Source: an archaeon
GTDB lineage: Archaea > Asgardarchaeota > Hermodarchaeia > Hermodarchaeales > Hermodarchaeaceae
Direction of reading: 5' to 3'
Assembly (NCBI GenBank): GCA_016550485.1
Contig: JABXGV010000081.1
Coordinates: forward strand, 1 to 8,927
Length of the DNA: 8,927 nucleotides
The notes beneath the pieces are model-generated. The model was given only the letters and a program-made list of their open reading frames with translations. It had not been told where the DNA came from and searched no databases. Positions 1-5,726 of the stretch are shown piece after piece. A program made the position numbers and the translations under genes. How positions within the stretch are numbered: the first letter of the stretch is position 1; each line of letters begins with the position of its first letter.

Positions 1-333
1 AATCACTGAATACTCGATGCTGCTCACATACATATTGGTAAACACTAACCCACCAATCGACCAGATTATGATGAAAAACAATAGCCCGGTGGTTAACGGG
101 ACCCACCAAACCTCTGGATACACGAAGAACTCCGGGGAGTCTCTATTAGCGATTATTAACGTTGAGATTCCCCACCAACCAAACAGCACGACAGCTGCTA
201 TCAGAATACCAAAAAGAAGAACTTTTAGACACTCTTTATACCTGAAAGCTGAAGAGGGCTTGAAAACTCGTCCACTAGTAATGCGCTCCCTAGGCGGTTT
301 AATTACTCTTGCTTCTTCACGTTCTCTACCCAA
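1..333 (-). CDS. Membrane protein with PH-like domain (bPH2/DUF304 type), N-terminal part only
   Basis: The frame is open for 111 codons from a TTG at 331-333 to the left edge, so the C-terminal part is outside the window. Residues 1-36 are basic and polar and contain GRVFKPSSAFRYKE. Two hydrophobic segments follow at about 37-62 and 77-99, joined by a short outward or inward loop (NRDSPEFFVYPEV). After the second helix comes YVSSIEYSVI, which resembles the first strand of bacterial/archaeal PH domains that sit behind two membrane helices. The TTG is chosen because the next possible start lies inside helix 1 and because AGGAGTG at 342-348 (minus sense) is a good ribosome site 8 bases upstream. 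The gene follows the HTH regulator directly and should be co-transcribed. The membrane topology is seen; the PH assignment is inferred from only about ten residues. Confidence 0.72.
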   Translation of the reverse strand, partial: MGREREEARVIKPPRERITSGRVFKPSSAFRYKECLKVLLFGILIAAVVLFGWWGISTLIIANRDSPEFFVYPEVWWVPLTTGLLFFIIIWSIGGLVFTNMYVSSIEYSVI

Positions 334-834
334 TTAACTTACACTCCTATGATATCTTGGTATTTCCTTGGCGGCAAGTTTGTTGAAGATTGCTATGGAC
401 TGCTGAGTCATGTAGAGTTCTTCCTCATCAGGTCTTAGCTTGATATCATACTCTTTGATGATTGCATTGAGGGTCTGCAAGCATTCCCTCTCCTTTGGGC
501 ATTGGGGGCAGAGTCTGCCTGCATAGGACTCATGCTTGTACCAGACAACGACACCAAGTTCCATCGTGAAACAGATGAACACTTGGCTGTTGGCTTGGTA
601 GTCGAAGCCGATGAGTAGTCCTTGATAGTCTAGGAGACTTTCCACGTCGAGGCGGTGGCTTTTGGCGTGCTCTCGGAGTGTTTTGGCAATCTTCTTTCTT
701 GCTCGATTCAGGACGCGGGAGACATATGAGACAGACCAGCTCTCTTTCGAACTAGCTTGGGCGATGGCGCTGGTTGATGCTCCATGCTGGAACATGCGCC
801 AGACTTCTTGCTCGTCATGGGAGAGTAGGCTCAT
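334..834 (-). CDS. HTH transcriptional regulator with sigma-region-4-like HTH and a Cys cluster
   Basis: This 166-residue protein begins with a helix-turn-helix region (about 4-58) of the LSHDEQEVWRMFQHG...SVSYVSRVLNRARKKI type, where a sigma-70 region-4/LuxR-like HTH ends in a basic recognition helix. A middle segment (65-105) has beta-like hydrophobic stretches. Then come C109, C112 and C118 in the order CPQCPKEREC, followed by a helical tail. The three cysteines suggest a metal or redox site (inference). The reading frame extends upstream to a GTG at 847-849, but the ATG at 832-834 is preferred because GAGG lies about 9 bases before it and the GTG has no ribosome site. The gene is divergent from the nuclease-like array and leads an operon with the PH-like membrane gene. 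It is probably a DNA-binding regulator, with the array or its own operon as the likely targets. Confidence 0.75.
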   Translation of the reverse strand: MSLLSHDEQEVWRMFQHGASTSAIAQASSKESWSVSYVSRVLNRARKKIAKTLREHAKSHRLDVESLLDYQGLLIGFDYQANSQVFICFTMELGVVVWYKHESYAGRLCPQCPKERECLQTLNAIIKEYDIKLRPDEEELYMTQQSIAIFNKLAAKEIPRYHRSVS

Positions 835-871
835 CAATGTCTTCCTCACATTTTGTTTTGCGGCTCATTCC

Positions 872-887
872 TGCCCAGTAACGGGCA
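872..887. promoter_or_regulatory. Inverted repeat TGCCC-N6-GGGCA in the HTH leader, possible operator
   Basis: The arms TGCCC (872-876) and GGGCA (883-887) are perfect complements separated by six bases. The site lies between the HTH gene and array gene 1, close to the transcript start expected from the minus-strand TATA-like box at 911-919. The same pentamers form another inverted repeat at 1630-1641. It could be an operator or a leader hairpin. Confidence 0.35.
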
Positions 888-910
888 TAGAATTCTGCCA
901 CAAGTATACC

Positions 911-919
911 AAATATTAG
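911..919 (-). promoter_or_regulatory. TATA-like box for the HTH-PH operon
   Basis: The minus strand reads CTAATATTT here, about 77 bases before the chosen ATG, which would give a leader of roughly 55 bases. Other AT-rich candidates sit nearby (925-935), so the exact box is uncertain. On the plus strand, the best candidate for array gene 1 is the weaker TCAAATACAA around 995-1004. Confidence 0.3.
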
Positions 920-1039
920 TAAACATTTATTAACTTTTCTGTACCGACCTAATTACTCCCCCTCCTATGGCGCTAAATCATGTTTCTTAACACTCAAATA
1001 CAACTTGCGATACAACACTGCTTCTAGAAGGCGTTGGTC

Positions 1040-1567
1040 ATGTCTGAATTTCTTCTACTATCAGTCTATACCCGATACCTTGAAACCCAGGGCTATCAAG
1101 TCCAGCGGCGAGTATCCCTAGGTGAAGGTGCAGGTCAAGCCGATATCAAGGCAACGAAGGACAAAGAGACGATCCTCGTCGAGGCTAGATGGGTGAAGGA
1201 AGAGGGAGATATCCTTGAAGCCTTAGCGCGGTGTGTGATGAACAAGCAGGCACTGCCAAAGGCAGCACAAGTACTAGTCCTCGATAAATCAGTTGGGATA
1301 GAAAAAATCGGGTCAGCAATTCTAGACCGCTGCTGGGAACATGGGATTAAAATCCATATAGTTGACATAAATCTCCGCCAAGTATTCGAGGACACACTGA
1401 CATGTCATGTCTTTCCAGGAATCCAGTCACTGCTGAAAAAGGCCAAGAGCCTCCTCAAGAAGGGCTCTGATTCAGACCGGAAGGTCCTAAACGATATACT
1501 GGGAGCACTAAAAGACATTAGTGGACCCCCTACCCTCGTCGCCGACATCAAAGCTCTTCTAGAATAA
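1040..1567 (+). CDS. Nuclease-fold-like protein, array copy 1 (PD-(D/E)xK-like, catalytic Lys replaced by Arg)
   Basis: This 175-residue protein is the first of four tandem paralogues. The N-terminus (SEFLLLSVYTRYLETQGY) is a helix, followed by a QRRVSL strand and then the core G-A-G-Q-A-D35...ILVE48-A-R50. That spacing matches the D...ExK hairpin of Mrr/Holliday-resolvase-type nucleases, except that R50 stands where Lys is expected. After it come EEGDILEALARC, an LVLDK strand, and the conserved VDIN-x-RQVFED-x-L motif. A helical tail (about 125-175) ends in PPTLVADIKALLE. A TTG lies two codons earlier, but the ATG gives the MSE start shared by the family. The ribosome site is weak (GAAGGCG). 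The gene is divergent from the HTH regulator. The fold is inferred from the motif pattern, and activity is doubtful. Confidence 0.75.
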   Translation: MSEFLLLSVYTRYLETQGYQVQRRVSLGEGAGQADIKATKDKETILVEARWVKEEGDILEALARCVMNKQALPKAAQVLVLDKSVGIEKIGSAILDRCWEHGIKIHIVDINLRQVFEDTLTCHVFPGIQSLLKKAKSLLKKGSDSDRKVLNDILGALKDISGPPTLVADIKALLE

Positions 1568-1622
1568 TGTAAGCTTAAGTCAACTGTAGATTAAGCACCC
1601 AGTTACGTTTCTGATTAGAAAC

Positions 1623-1629
1623 TATAAAA
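1623..1629 (+). promoter_or_regulatory. TATA box for array gene 2
   Basis: TATAAAA is preceded by a purine/A-rich element (GATTAGAAAC) like an archaeal BRE. It lies 49 bases before the ATG of gene 2, so transcription should start near 1650. It is one of the two best promoter matches in the window and shows that gene 2 need not depend on transcription from gene 1. Confidence 0.7.
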
Positions 1630-1641
1630 GGGCAAGTGCCC
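1630..1641. promoter_or_regulatory. Inverted repeat GGGCA-AG-TGCCC beside the TATA box, possible operator
   Basis: The perfect 5-bp arms abut the 3' side of the TATA box, which is where a repressor would block transcription factor binding or polymerase entry. The same pentamers flank the leader of the divergent HTH gene at 872-887. In addition, CCCAGTTACG at 1598-1607 matches CCCAGTAACG at 874-883 in 9 of 10 bases. Confidence 0.4.
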
Positions 1642-1677
1642 ATTTAATCAAGGCAAGGACATATCGAGGTGAAAAAA

Positions 1678-2217
1678 ATGTCAGAGTACCTTTTGCTAAG
1701 TATTTATTCGCGCTACCTCGAGTCTATTGGATACAAAGTAGAAAGACGTGTGAAGCTGGATAAAGGCGCAGGTACGGTTGATCTCAGGGGAACAAAGGGA
1801 CGGAAAACCATCTTCGGTGAAGCTCGCTGGATTAAAACCGAAGGCGATGTCCGAGAAGCCATGGCACGCATCATCATGAATAGCCAAGCATACCCCAAGG
1901 CAAGGCACATACTAGTACTAGAAAAAGACGCGACCTCAGAAGAAATCGAACTCATACTTCTAGAAAAATGCTATGAACACAATATAGAAATGAACTTTGT
2001 AGATATAAGCGACCGTGAAATTTTCGAAGATATACTCTCGGTCCATATTTTCCCAGCGCTCCATAAACTGATAGCGACAAGCCACAAGATACTCAAGAAA
2101 AAACCCAAAGGGCAGGACAAGCAGGTTCTTACTGATTTCTTGAAGCCCCTAACGGATGTAAGAGCTCCAGCCACCCTAGCCGCTGATATTAAAACACTGA
2201 TTGAGAAACTCAAATGA
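1678..2217 (+). CDS. Nuclease-fold-like protein, array copy 2 (PD-(D/E)xK-like, Lys to Arg)
   Basis: This 179-residue paralogue has the core G-A-G-T-V-D35 and IFGE48-A-R50-W, then TEGDVREAMARI, ILVLEKD, CYEH, VDISDREIFEDIL and a helical C-terminus with the family signature APATLAADIKTLIEKLK. It lacks the Cys found in the EALARC motif of the other three copies. The frame opens at a GTG (1669), but this GTG is part of the GAGGTG ribosome site (1666-1671). The ATG at 1678, six bases downstream, is therefore the start and gives the same MSE N-terminus as its paralogues. It has its own TATA box and inverted repeat. The stop TGA is directly followed by TAG. It forms a transcription unit with copy 3. 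Confidence 0.77.
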   Translation: MSEYLLLSIYSRYLESIGYKVERRVKLDKGAGTVDLRGTKGRKTIFGEARWIKTEGDVREAMARIIMNSQAYPKARHILVLEKDATSEEIELILLEKCYEHNIEMNFVDISDREIFEDILSVHIFPALHKLIATSHKILKKKPKGQDKQVLTDFLKPLTDVRAPATLAADIKTLIEKLK

Positions 2218-2232
2218 TAGAGGTGCTAAATC

Positions 2233-2778
2233 ATGTCTGAACGTCTCCTTCTCAGCGTTTACACAAAATTCCTAGAGGATAATGGATACACAGTTGAACG
2301 CCGCGTAGAAATCCCTGGAGGCTCTGGGCTTGTCGACGTTGTCGCAAAAAAGGGAAACCAGATTCTGATAGTTGAAGCCAGAAAAATTGAAAACGAAGGT
2401 GATGTCTTCGAAGCCCTAGCCCGGTGTAAGCTAAATAAAGAAGTAATGCCCAAAGCCGAGGCAGTGATTGTCCTAGAAAAAGAAGCAATAGATGAAGAAC
2501 TTGAAGCACAAGTCCTTCAAGCATGCTACGATAACGAAATTCTCATACATTATATTGATATCAACGATCGCGAGGTCTTCGAGGATATTCTCACATTTCA
2601 CATTTTCCCTGCTTTTCGGTGGATGATGAAAGTGGCGAGGGTGATATTGAAGAGTAATCCCACCAGCTCCTCGAAGCAGGTGCTTACTGATTTGGTGAAC
2701 TCCCTTAAAGGAGTCAAGGCGCCTCCTTCCCTCGCTGACGATATCAAGGCTCTGCTGAAGGAAATCAAAGCAAAGTAG
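2233..2778 (+). CDS. Nuclease-fold-like protein, array copy 3 (PD-(D/E)xK-like, Lys to Arg)
   Basis: This 181-residue paralogue starts 15 bases after copy 2 with a strong GAGGTG site at 2220-2225, so the two are almost certainly co-transcribed. The core is G-S-G-L-V-D35 and LIVE48-A-R50-K, followed by ENEGDVFEALARC, VIVLEKE, an ACYDNE segment (Tyr-Asp in place of Tyr-Glu-His), VDIN-like IDINDREVFEDIL, and the tail APPSLADDIKALLKEIKAK. It lacks the Trp that follows Arg in the other copies. Codon choice shifts along the gene: Lys is mostly AAA before about position 2565 and mostly AAG after it. The function is unknown; the fold is inferred as for the other copies. Confidence 0.77.
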   Translation: MSERLLLSVYTKFLEDNGYTVERRVEIPGGSGLVDVVAKKGNQILIVEARKIENEGDVFEALARCKLNKEVMPKAEAVIVLEKEAIDEELEAQVLQACYDNEILIHYIDINDREVFEDILTFHIFPAFRWMMKVARVILKSNPTSSSKQVLTDLVNSLKGVKAPPSLADDIKALLKEIKAK

Positions 2779-2828
2779 CAGTGTGCTGATCCTGCTTGCG
2801 CGGGGTGCCTCTTGATGAACCAACACTC

Positions 2829-2836
2829 ATATACTA
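2829..2836 (+). promoter_or_regulatory. TATA-like box for array gene 4
   Basis: ATATACTA lies 34 bases before the chosen GTG start, in the 91-base gap after gene 3. Transcription would begin near 2857, just before the AGGTG ribosome site, giving a very short leader. The match is moderate. Confidence 0.4.
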
Positions 2837-2869
2837 GGTAGGATAATTTCCCACCTTCAGGTGTTTGTT

Positions 2870-3415
2870 GTGTCTGAGTTCCTTCTGTTATCAGTTTATA
2901 CTCGGTACCTCGAATCTAAAGGGTATGATGTGAGACGACGGGTTAAGCTTGAGAAGGGCTCAGGTTCTGTTGACATAATGGCGAGGAGAAAAGGGAGGAA
3001 GACGATTCTTGCAGAGGCGAGGTGGATTCGAACAGAGGGTGATGTCTACGAAGCCCTAGCCCGGTGCATGAGGAATCGACGGGCGTATCCAAGAATGAGG
3101 CACATTTTAGTTCTCGAAAAGAACGCAACATCGGCAGAGATCGAACAAGTTGTACTAGACCGCTGCTATGAACACCAGATAGAGCTTAACCATGTGGATA
3201 TCAATAATCGCCAAGTGTTTGAGAATATTCTAACAACTCACCTATTTCCTGCTCTTAGATCAGTGGTGAAATCAACAAAGAAAGTTCTCAAGGAAAAGCT
3301 TTCAGCCCCACAGAAAGAATTGTTGCTAAATGTGTTAGGTCCACTTATTGGAATTGAAGGTCTTCCGTCTCTATCTTCTGAAATAGAAAGTTTGATCAGG
3401 CGGATTAAAACTTGA
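2870..3415 (+). CDS. Nuclease-fold-like protein, array copy 4 (PD-(D/E)xK-like, Lys to Arg)
   Basis: This 181-residue paralogue starts at GTG 2870. The upstream in-frame GTG at 2861 is part of the AGGTG ribosome site (2859-2863), and the chosen start reproduces the family SEFLLLSVYTRYLE N-terminus. Copies 1 and 4 are close there, with 23 of the first 32 residues identical. The core is G-S-G-S-V-D35 and ILAE49-A-R51-W with one extra residue in the turn (RRKGRKT). It continues with TEGDVYEALARC, ILVLEKN, RCYEH, VDINNRQVFENIL and the tail LPSLSSEIESLIRRIKT. It is more Arg-rich and more basic than the other copies, which fits nucleic-acid binding (inference). The gene ends 52 bases from the convergent MBL-fold gene. 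Confidence 0.77.
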   Translation: MSEFLLLSVYTRYLESKGYDVRRRVKLEKGSGSVDIMARRKGRKTILAEARWIRTEGDVYEALARCMRNRRAYPRMRHILVLEKNATSAEIEQVVLDRCYEHQIELNHVDINNRQVFENILTTHLFPALRSVVKSTKKVLKEKLSAPQKELLLNVLGPLIGIEGLPSLSSEIESLIRRIKT

Positions 3416-3440
3416 TTTCTATTGATGCCTCTATGTTATT

Positions 3441-3457
3441 GAACCACTGATAGGTTC
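3441..3457. terminator. Small hairpin between convergent genes
   Basis: GAACC and GGTTC form a 5-bp stem with a 7-base loop in the 52-base gap between array gene 4 and the MBL-fold gene. There is no clear T-run, so a terminator role is weakly supported. Confidence 0.2.
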
Positions 3458-3467
3458 TGGAAAATGT

Positions 3468-4301
3468 TCACCGGATTTCTAGGACTGTTCCAGTTCCGAT
3501 ATGCCAATATCTTTCACTGAAGACTTCGCGAAAAGCCTGTTTCGCAGCTTCGCTAGTGCAGTGACAGGGAGCTACAAAATGGACATCCATTTGCGCTAGT
3601 TTTTGGGCAAGCTCTATGCCTTCTTCACGAGTTTTTATATGGAAGCCGCCTATGACAGCGTGAAAAGGGCTATCTGGAAATATTTTCTGTGCCTTACTAG
3701 CTAGGCGATTTACACCTGGATGCGCACACCCGCTAAGTAGGATAATTCCCTTCTCAGCGGTATTAATGACGAGCCCATGTTCTTTGAGTGACTTGGGCCC
3801 AAGAGCACTTGTTGTTGATATTCCAGAGCCCACGACTTCCGAAATGTCCGCAACGATGAACCGACCATCGGCGTTCGTAATGACCTCCTCAAGTACAGCA
3901 TGGCTTGCAGGAAGGTAGGTTACACAGTCCTTGCTGCTGATATGTTCCATTGCCGTTTCAAATGCACCATAATGGTCTGTATGAAAGTGGGAGATCACTA
4001 CAGCACGGGTTTCTGCAAGGTCCAGACCAAGTGCCTTAACATTATGCCGGAACACCTGCGGACTACCTCCCATATCAAAGAGGATGATGTCATCACGACC
4101 AGCGTAATGTACGTTTACGTGGAAGGAGAGCCCCCATACATTCCCCAGACCTGGCTTAGCTAGATTATTGTCAATTAATACAGTGATTGTAGCACCGAGA
4201 ACATCTTCTACAGCGGCATCAGCCGCTCTTTGCATAGCGGACTCCAACTCGGATACCCCGAACACTCTTCCTCGGTTTTCCCTCTTAATCCTTCTGTTCA
4301 T
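3468..4301 (-). CDS. MBL-fold metallohydrolase related to COG1237 (dihydropterin-type RFA-P synthase-like)
   Basis: This 277-residue protein shows the metallo-beta-lactamase motifs in order: ILFDMGG (about 73-79), HFHTDH (105-110) with H105, H107, D109 and H110 as metal ligands, SGCAHPGV (H194) and GGFH (H221), then PCHCTSE (about 245-251) and IGTGTVLEI at the end. The TITVLIDNN...GLS opening is typical of COG1237, whose named member is the archaeal 7,8-dihydropterin-6-methyl-4-(ribofuranosyl)aminobenzene phosphate synthase. The exact substrate cannot be set from sequence. The N-terminus has about 35 extra basic and helical residues before the conserved domain. The ATG at 4299-4301 was kept because a TATA-like box lies about 45 bases upstream. 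The enzyme is probably cytoplasmic. It is convergent with the nuclease-like array and divergent from the DUF4177-like gene. Confidence 0.87.
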   Translation of the reverse strand: MNRRIKRENRGRVFGVSELESAMQRAADAAVEDVLGATITVLIDNNLAKPGLGNVWGLSFHVNVHYAGRDDIILFDMGGSPQVFRHNVKALGLDLAETRAVVISHFHTDHYGAFETAMEHISSKDCVTYLPASHAVLEEVITNADGRFIVADISEVVGSGISTTSALGPKSLKEHGLVINTAEKGIILLSGCAHPGVNRLASKAQKIFPDSPFHAVIGGFHIKTREEGIELAQKLAQMDVHFVAPCHCTSEAAKQAFREVFSERYWHIGTGTVLEIR

Positions 4302-4344
4302 CCAGATAATCGCCTTGATATCGAAAAGACTGCCACTACACCAA

Positions 4345-4352
4345 AGATTATA
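4345..4352 (-). promoter_or_regulatory. TATA-like box in the 88-base divergent promoter (MBL-fold / DUF4177-like)
   Basis: On the minus strand TATAATCT follows AGG and lies 44 bases before the MBL-fold ATG. On the plus strand the same bases read AGATTATA, about 38 bases before the DUF4177-like ATG at 4390. One AT element may therefore serve both directions, since no other good TATA match lies between the two starts. Confidence 0.45.
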
Positions 4353-4389
4353 CCTGTGGTGTTTCGAGAACTTCGTGGTGTTATCATAA

Positions 4390-4557
4390 ATGAAAGACCT
4401 CGAGTATAAATGCGTCCTAGTTGGTCACCACAAAAATATAGCAAAAGTAATTGAAGAACACCTGAAAGGAGGTTGGCGCCTACACACTTACACCACCGCG
4501 CAACTAACCCCAAATCAGATAAACCATTACCTCCTTTTTGAAAGAGATGTCTTTTAG
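4390..4557 (+). CDS. Small DUF4177-like protein, 55 residues
   Basis: This short frame runs from ATG 4390 to TAG 4555-4557. The product starts MKDLEYKCVLVG, continues with IAKVIEEHLKGGWRLHTYT, and ends INHYLLFERDVF. The pattern EYK-strand, helix, G-G-W-x-L, then a strand ending in L-F-E-R is that of DUF4177-type small proteins of about 50-60 residues, whose role is unknown. The Gly-Gly-Trp at residues 27-29 is the best marker. There are no Cys pairs or membrane segments, so it is probably cytoplasmic. The ribosome site is weak (GTGGTG at 4376-4381), so translation may start on a short leader. It is divergent from the MBL-fold gene and convergent with the flavoenzyme gene. A frame on the other strand across this stretch (4298-4513) shows no family features. 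Confidence 0.72.
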   Translation: MKDLEYKCVLVGHHKNIAKVIEEHLKGGWRLHTYTTAQLTPNQINHYLLFERDVF

Positions 4558-4582
4558 TTTAAAATAGCGAAGGGAGGAAAAT

Positions 4583-4605
4583 GCGAGGAGTAATCTTCTC
4601 CTCGC
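4583..4605. terminator. Hairpin between convergent DUF4177-like and flavoenzyme genes
   Basis: GCGAGGAG (4583-4590) and CTCCTCGC (4598-4605) form a perfect GC-rich 8-bp stem with a 7-base loop. It lies 26 bases after one stop codon and 33 bases after the other. No T-run follows on the plus strand, although the minus strand has a short T-run (TTTTCC) a few bases beyond the stem. A transcript-end or protective hairpin is the best reading. Confidence 0.45.
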
Positions 4606-4637
4606 TTGGCTAGGAAGAGATGGCGTGCTGAGTGAGC

Positions 4638-5699
4638 CTAGCTGATATATTTGGCTACCGCTCTGAGGCGCTGCTCAGCTTCCTTGATTACTCTATCTAA
4701 AACTTGTTTGACGGTTGGAATTTCACTAATACCGCCAACGGTCTGTCCAACGAGGATTGGCCCCCTCTGAACTTCGCCCCGGTAAACGAGCTCGTATGAT
4801 TCCATTTCTTTTAGCAGGTCTTCGGCTTGCATCGCTTGTTCCTGTGCCATTCTGGCTTGACGATCCGGCACTGGAGCACCGTGGGTCTTCGAGTATTCGT
4901 TTTTCAGTAGCCGAATAGGACCAAAAGCGCCGGTGGTCATGAGAGTGTCTTCGTCAGTTGCAGGTAAAATGAGTGCCTTGTAGTCCTCGTGGAATTCGCA
5001 CTCCTGTGTTGCAATGAACCGAGTGCCCATCTGAATTCCTACAGCTCCCATTCCCAACGCTCCGGCTAGACCTTTACCATCGAAGAAGCCGCCACATGCA
5101 ACAACAGGGAGGTCGCCGCAGAGCTCCACCATCTCCGCTACCAGGACAGTAGTTGCGACTTGTTCGTACGAGTTGTGACCTCCACCTTCATAGCCAGTGG
5201 CTATAACCCCATCAATGTGGTCGCCCTTGGTGCTAGGGTTCTTCTTCGTATACCATGCAGGATTCATGGCTTTCACAGCGAGCCATTTGGCTGGAATTAC
5301 GTGGAAGTGGAGAAGGTCTGGGTCTACAGTCTTGAAGTGGTGTGCAGCAGGTCGGGGATCTCCTGCTGATGTCACCACGAGCTTGAGTTGCTCCCGAACC
5401 TTTGGATTCTCTTTGCGGAGTCGAGGAATGAGTTTAATGAGTTCAGGGTAATCGATTTGCAGCCTAGCAGTTCGGATATTAACACCGAAGTTACCGCTAG
5501 TATTTTCAACGACATAGAGTATGCTTTCTTCCATTGCTTTGATTGGGTCAAGGTCTCGGAGATTTGTGTGTGAGACAATACCGAATGCACCTGCGTTAGC
5601 TACCGCCGCGCAGAGTTTGGTTGTATAGAATGGCCCCATCGCGGCCTGAATGATGGGGTATTTACATTCTAGCATTTCGGTGAGTTTGGTTTTAATCAT
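4638..5699 (-). CDS. Nitronate monooxygenase / FabK-like FMN enzyme (2-nitropropane dioxygenase family)
   Basis: This 353-residue protein is a typical NPD-family TIM barrel. It opens with LTEMLECKYPIIQAAMG (6-22), then AAVANAGAFGIVS. The family FMN/catalytic loop is GYEGGGH (169-175), with H175 in the catalytic position. The phosphate-binding stretch is VVACGGFFDGKGLAGALGMG (199-218), followed by GIQMGTRF (221-228). Near the C-terminus is VGQTVGGI (317-324). Such enzymes oxidise nitronates or act as FMN-dependent enoyl reductases; sequence alone does not separate these. The frame opens at a TTG (5723), but the ATG at 5697-5699 is preferred because GAAGGCG lies six bases upstream and the protein then begins at the usual family start. 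It is a single gene with its own promoter and a palindrome. Confidence 0.9.
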   Translation of the reverse strand: MIKTKLTEMLECKYPIIQAAMGPFYTTKLCAAVANAGAFGIVSHTNLRDLDPIKAMEESILYVVENTSGNFGVNIRTARLQIDYPELIKLIPRLRKENPKVREQLKLVVTSAGDPRPAAHHFKTVDPDLLHFHVIPAKWLAVKAMNPAWYTKKNPSTKGDHIDGVIATGYEGGGHNSYEQVATTVLVAEMVELCGDLPVVACGGFFDGKGLAGALGMGAVGIQMGTRFIATQECEFHEDYKALILPATDEDTLMTTGAFGPIRLLKNEYSKTHGAPVPDRQARMAQEQAMQAEDLLKEMESYELVYRGEVQRGPILVGQTVGGISEIPTVKQVLDRVIKEAEQRLRAVAKYIS

Positions 5700-5726
5700 G
5701 GTATTCGCCTTCAAAGTATTCAAGAA

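Noticed and set aside
17..337. Plus-strand frame of 106 residues
   Set aside because: It lies over the minus-strand frame coding two membrane helices and a PH-like strand with a strong ribosome site; the plus-strand product has no recognisable features.
2473..2826. Minus-strand frame of 117 residues across array gene 3
   Set aside because: It is opposite a well-supported paralogue and its product shows no family features.
1040..3415. CRISPR-like or short direct repeat array
   Set aside because: The repetition is at the level of whole diverged genes; there are no short regularly spaced identical repeats.
1040..3415. Toxin-antitoxin or complete restriction-modification system
   Set aside because: No methyltransferase, helicase or antitoxin-like gene lies beside the nuclease-like proteins in this window.
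3441..3457. tRNA T-arm-like hairpin (GAACC...GGTTC)
   Set aside because: No acceptor stem, anticodon arm or conserved D-arm lies around it; it is only a short stem between convergent genes.
4298..4513. Minus-strand frame of 71 residues upstream of the MBL-fold gene
   Set aside because: It overlaps the DUF4177-like gene and the divergent promoter, has no ribosome site seen and no family pattern.
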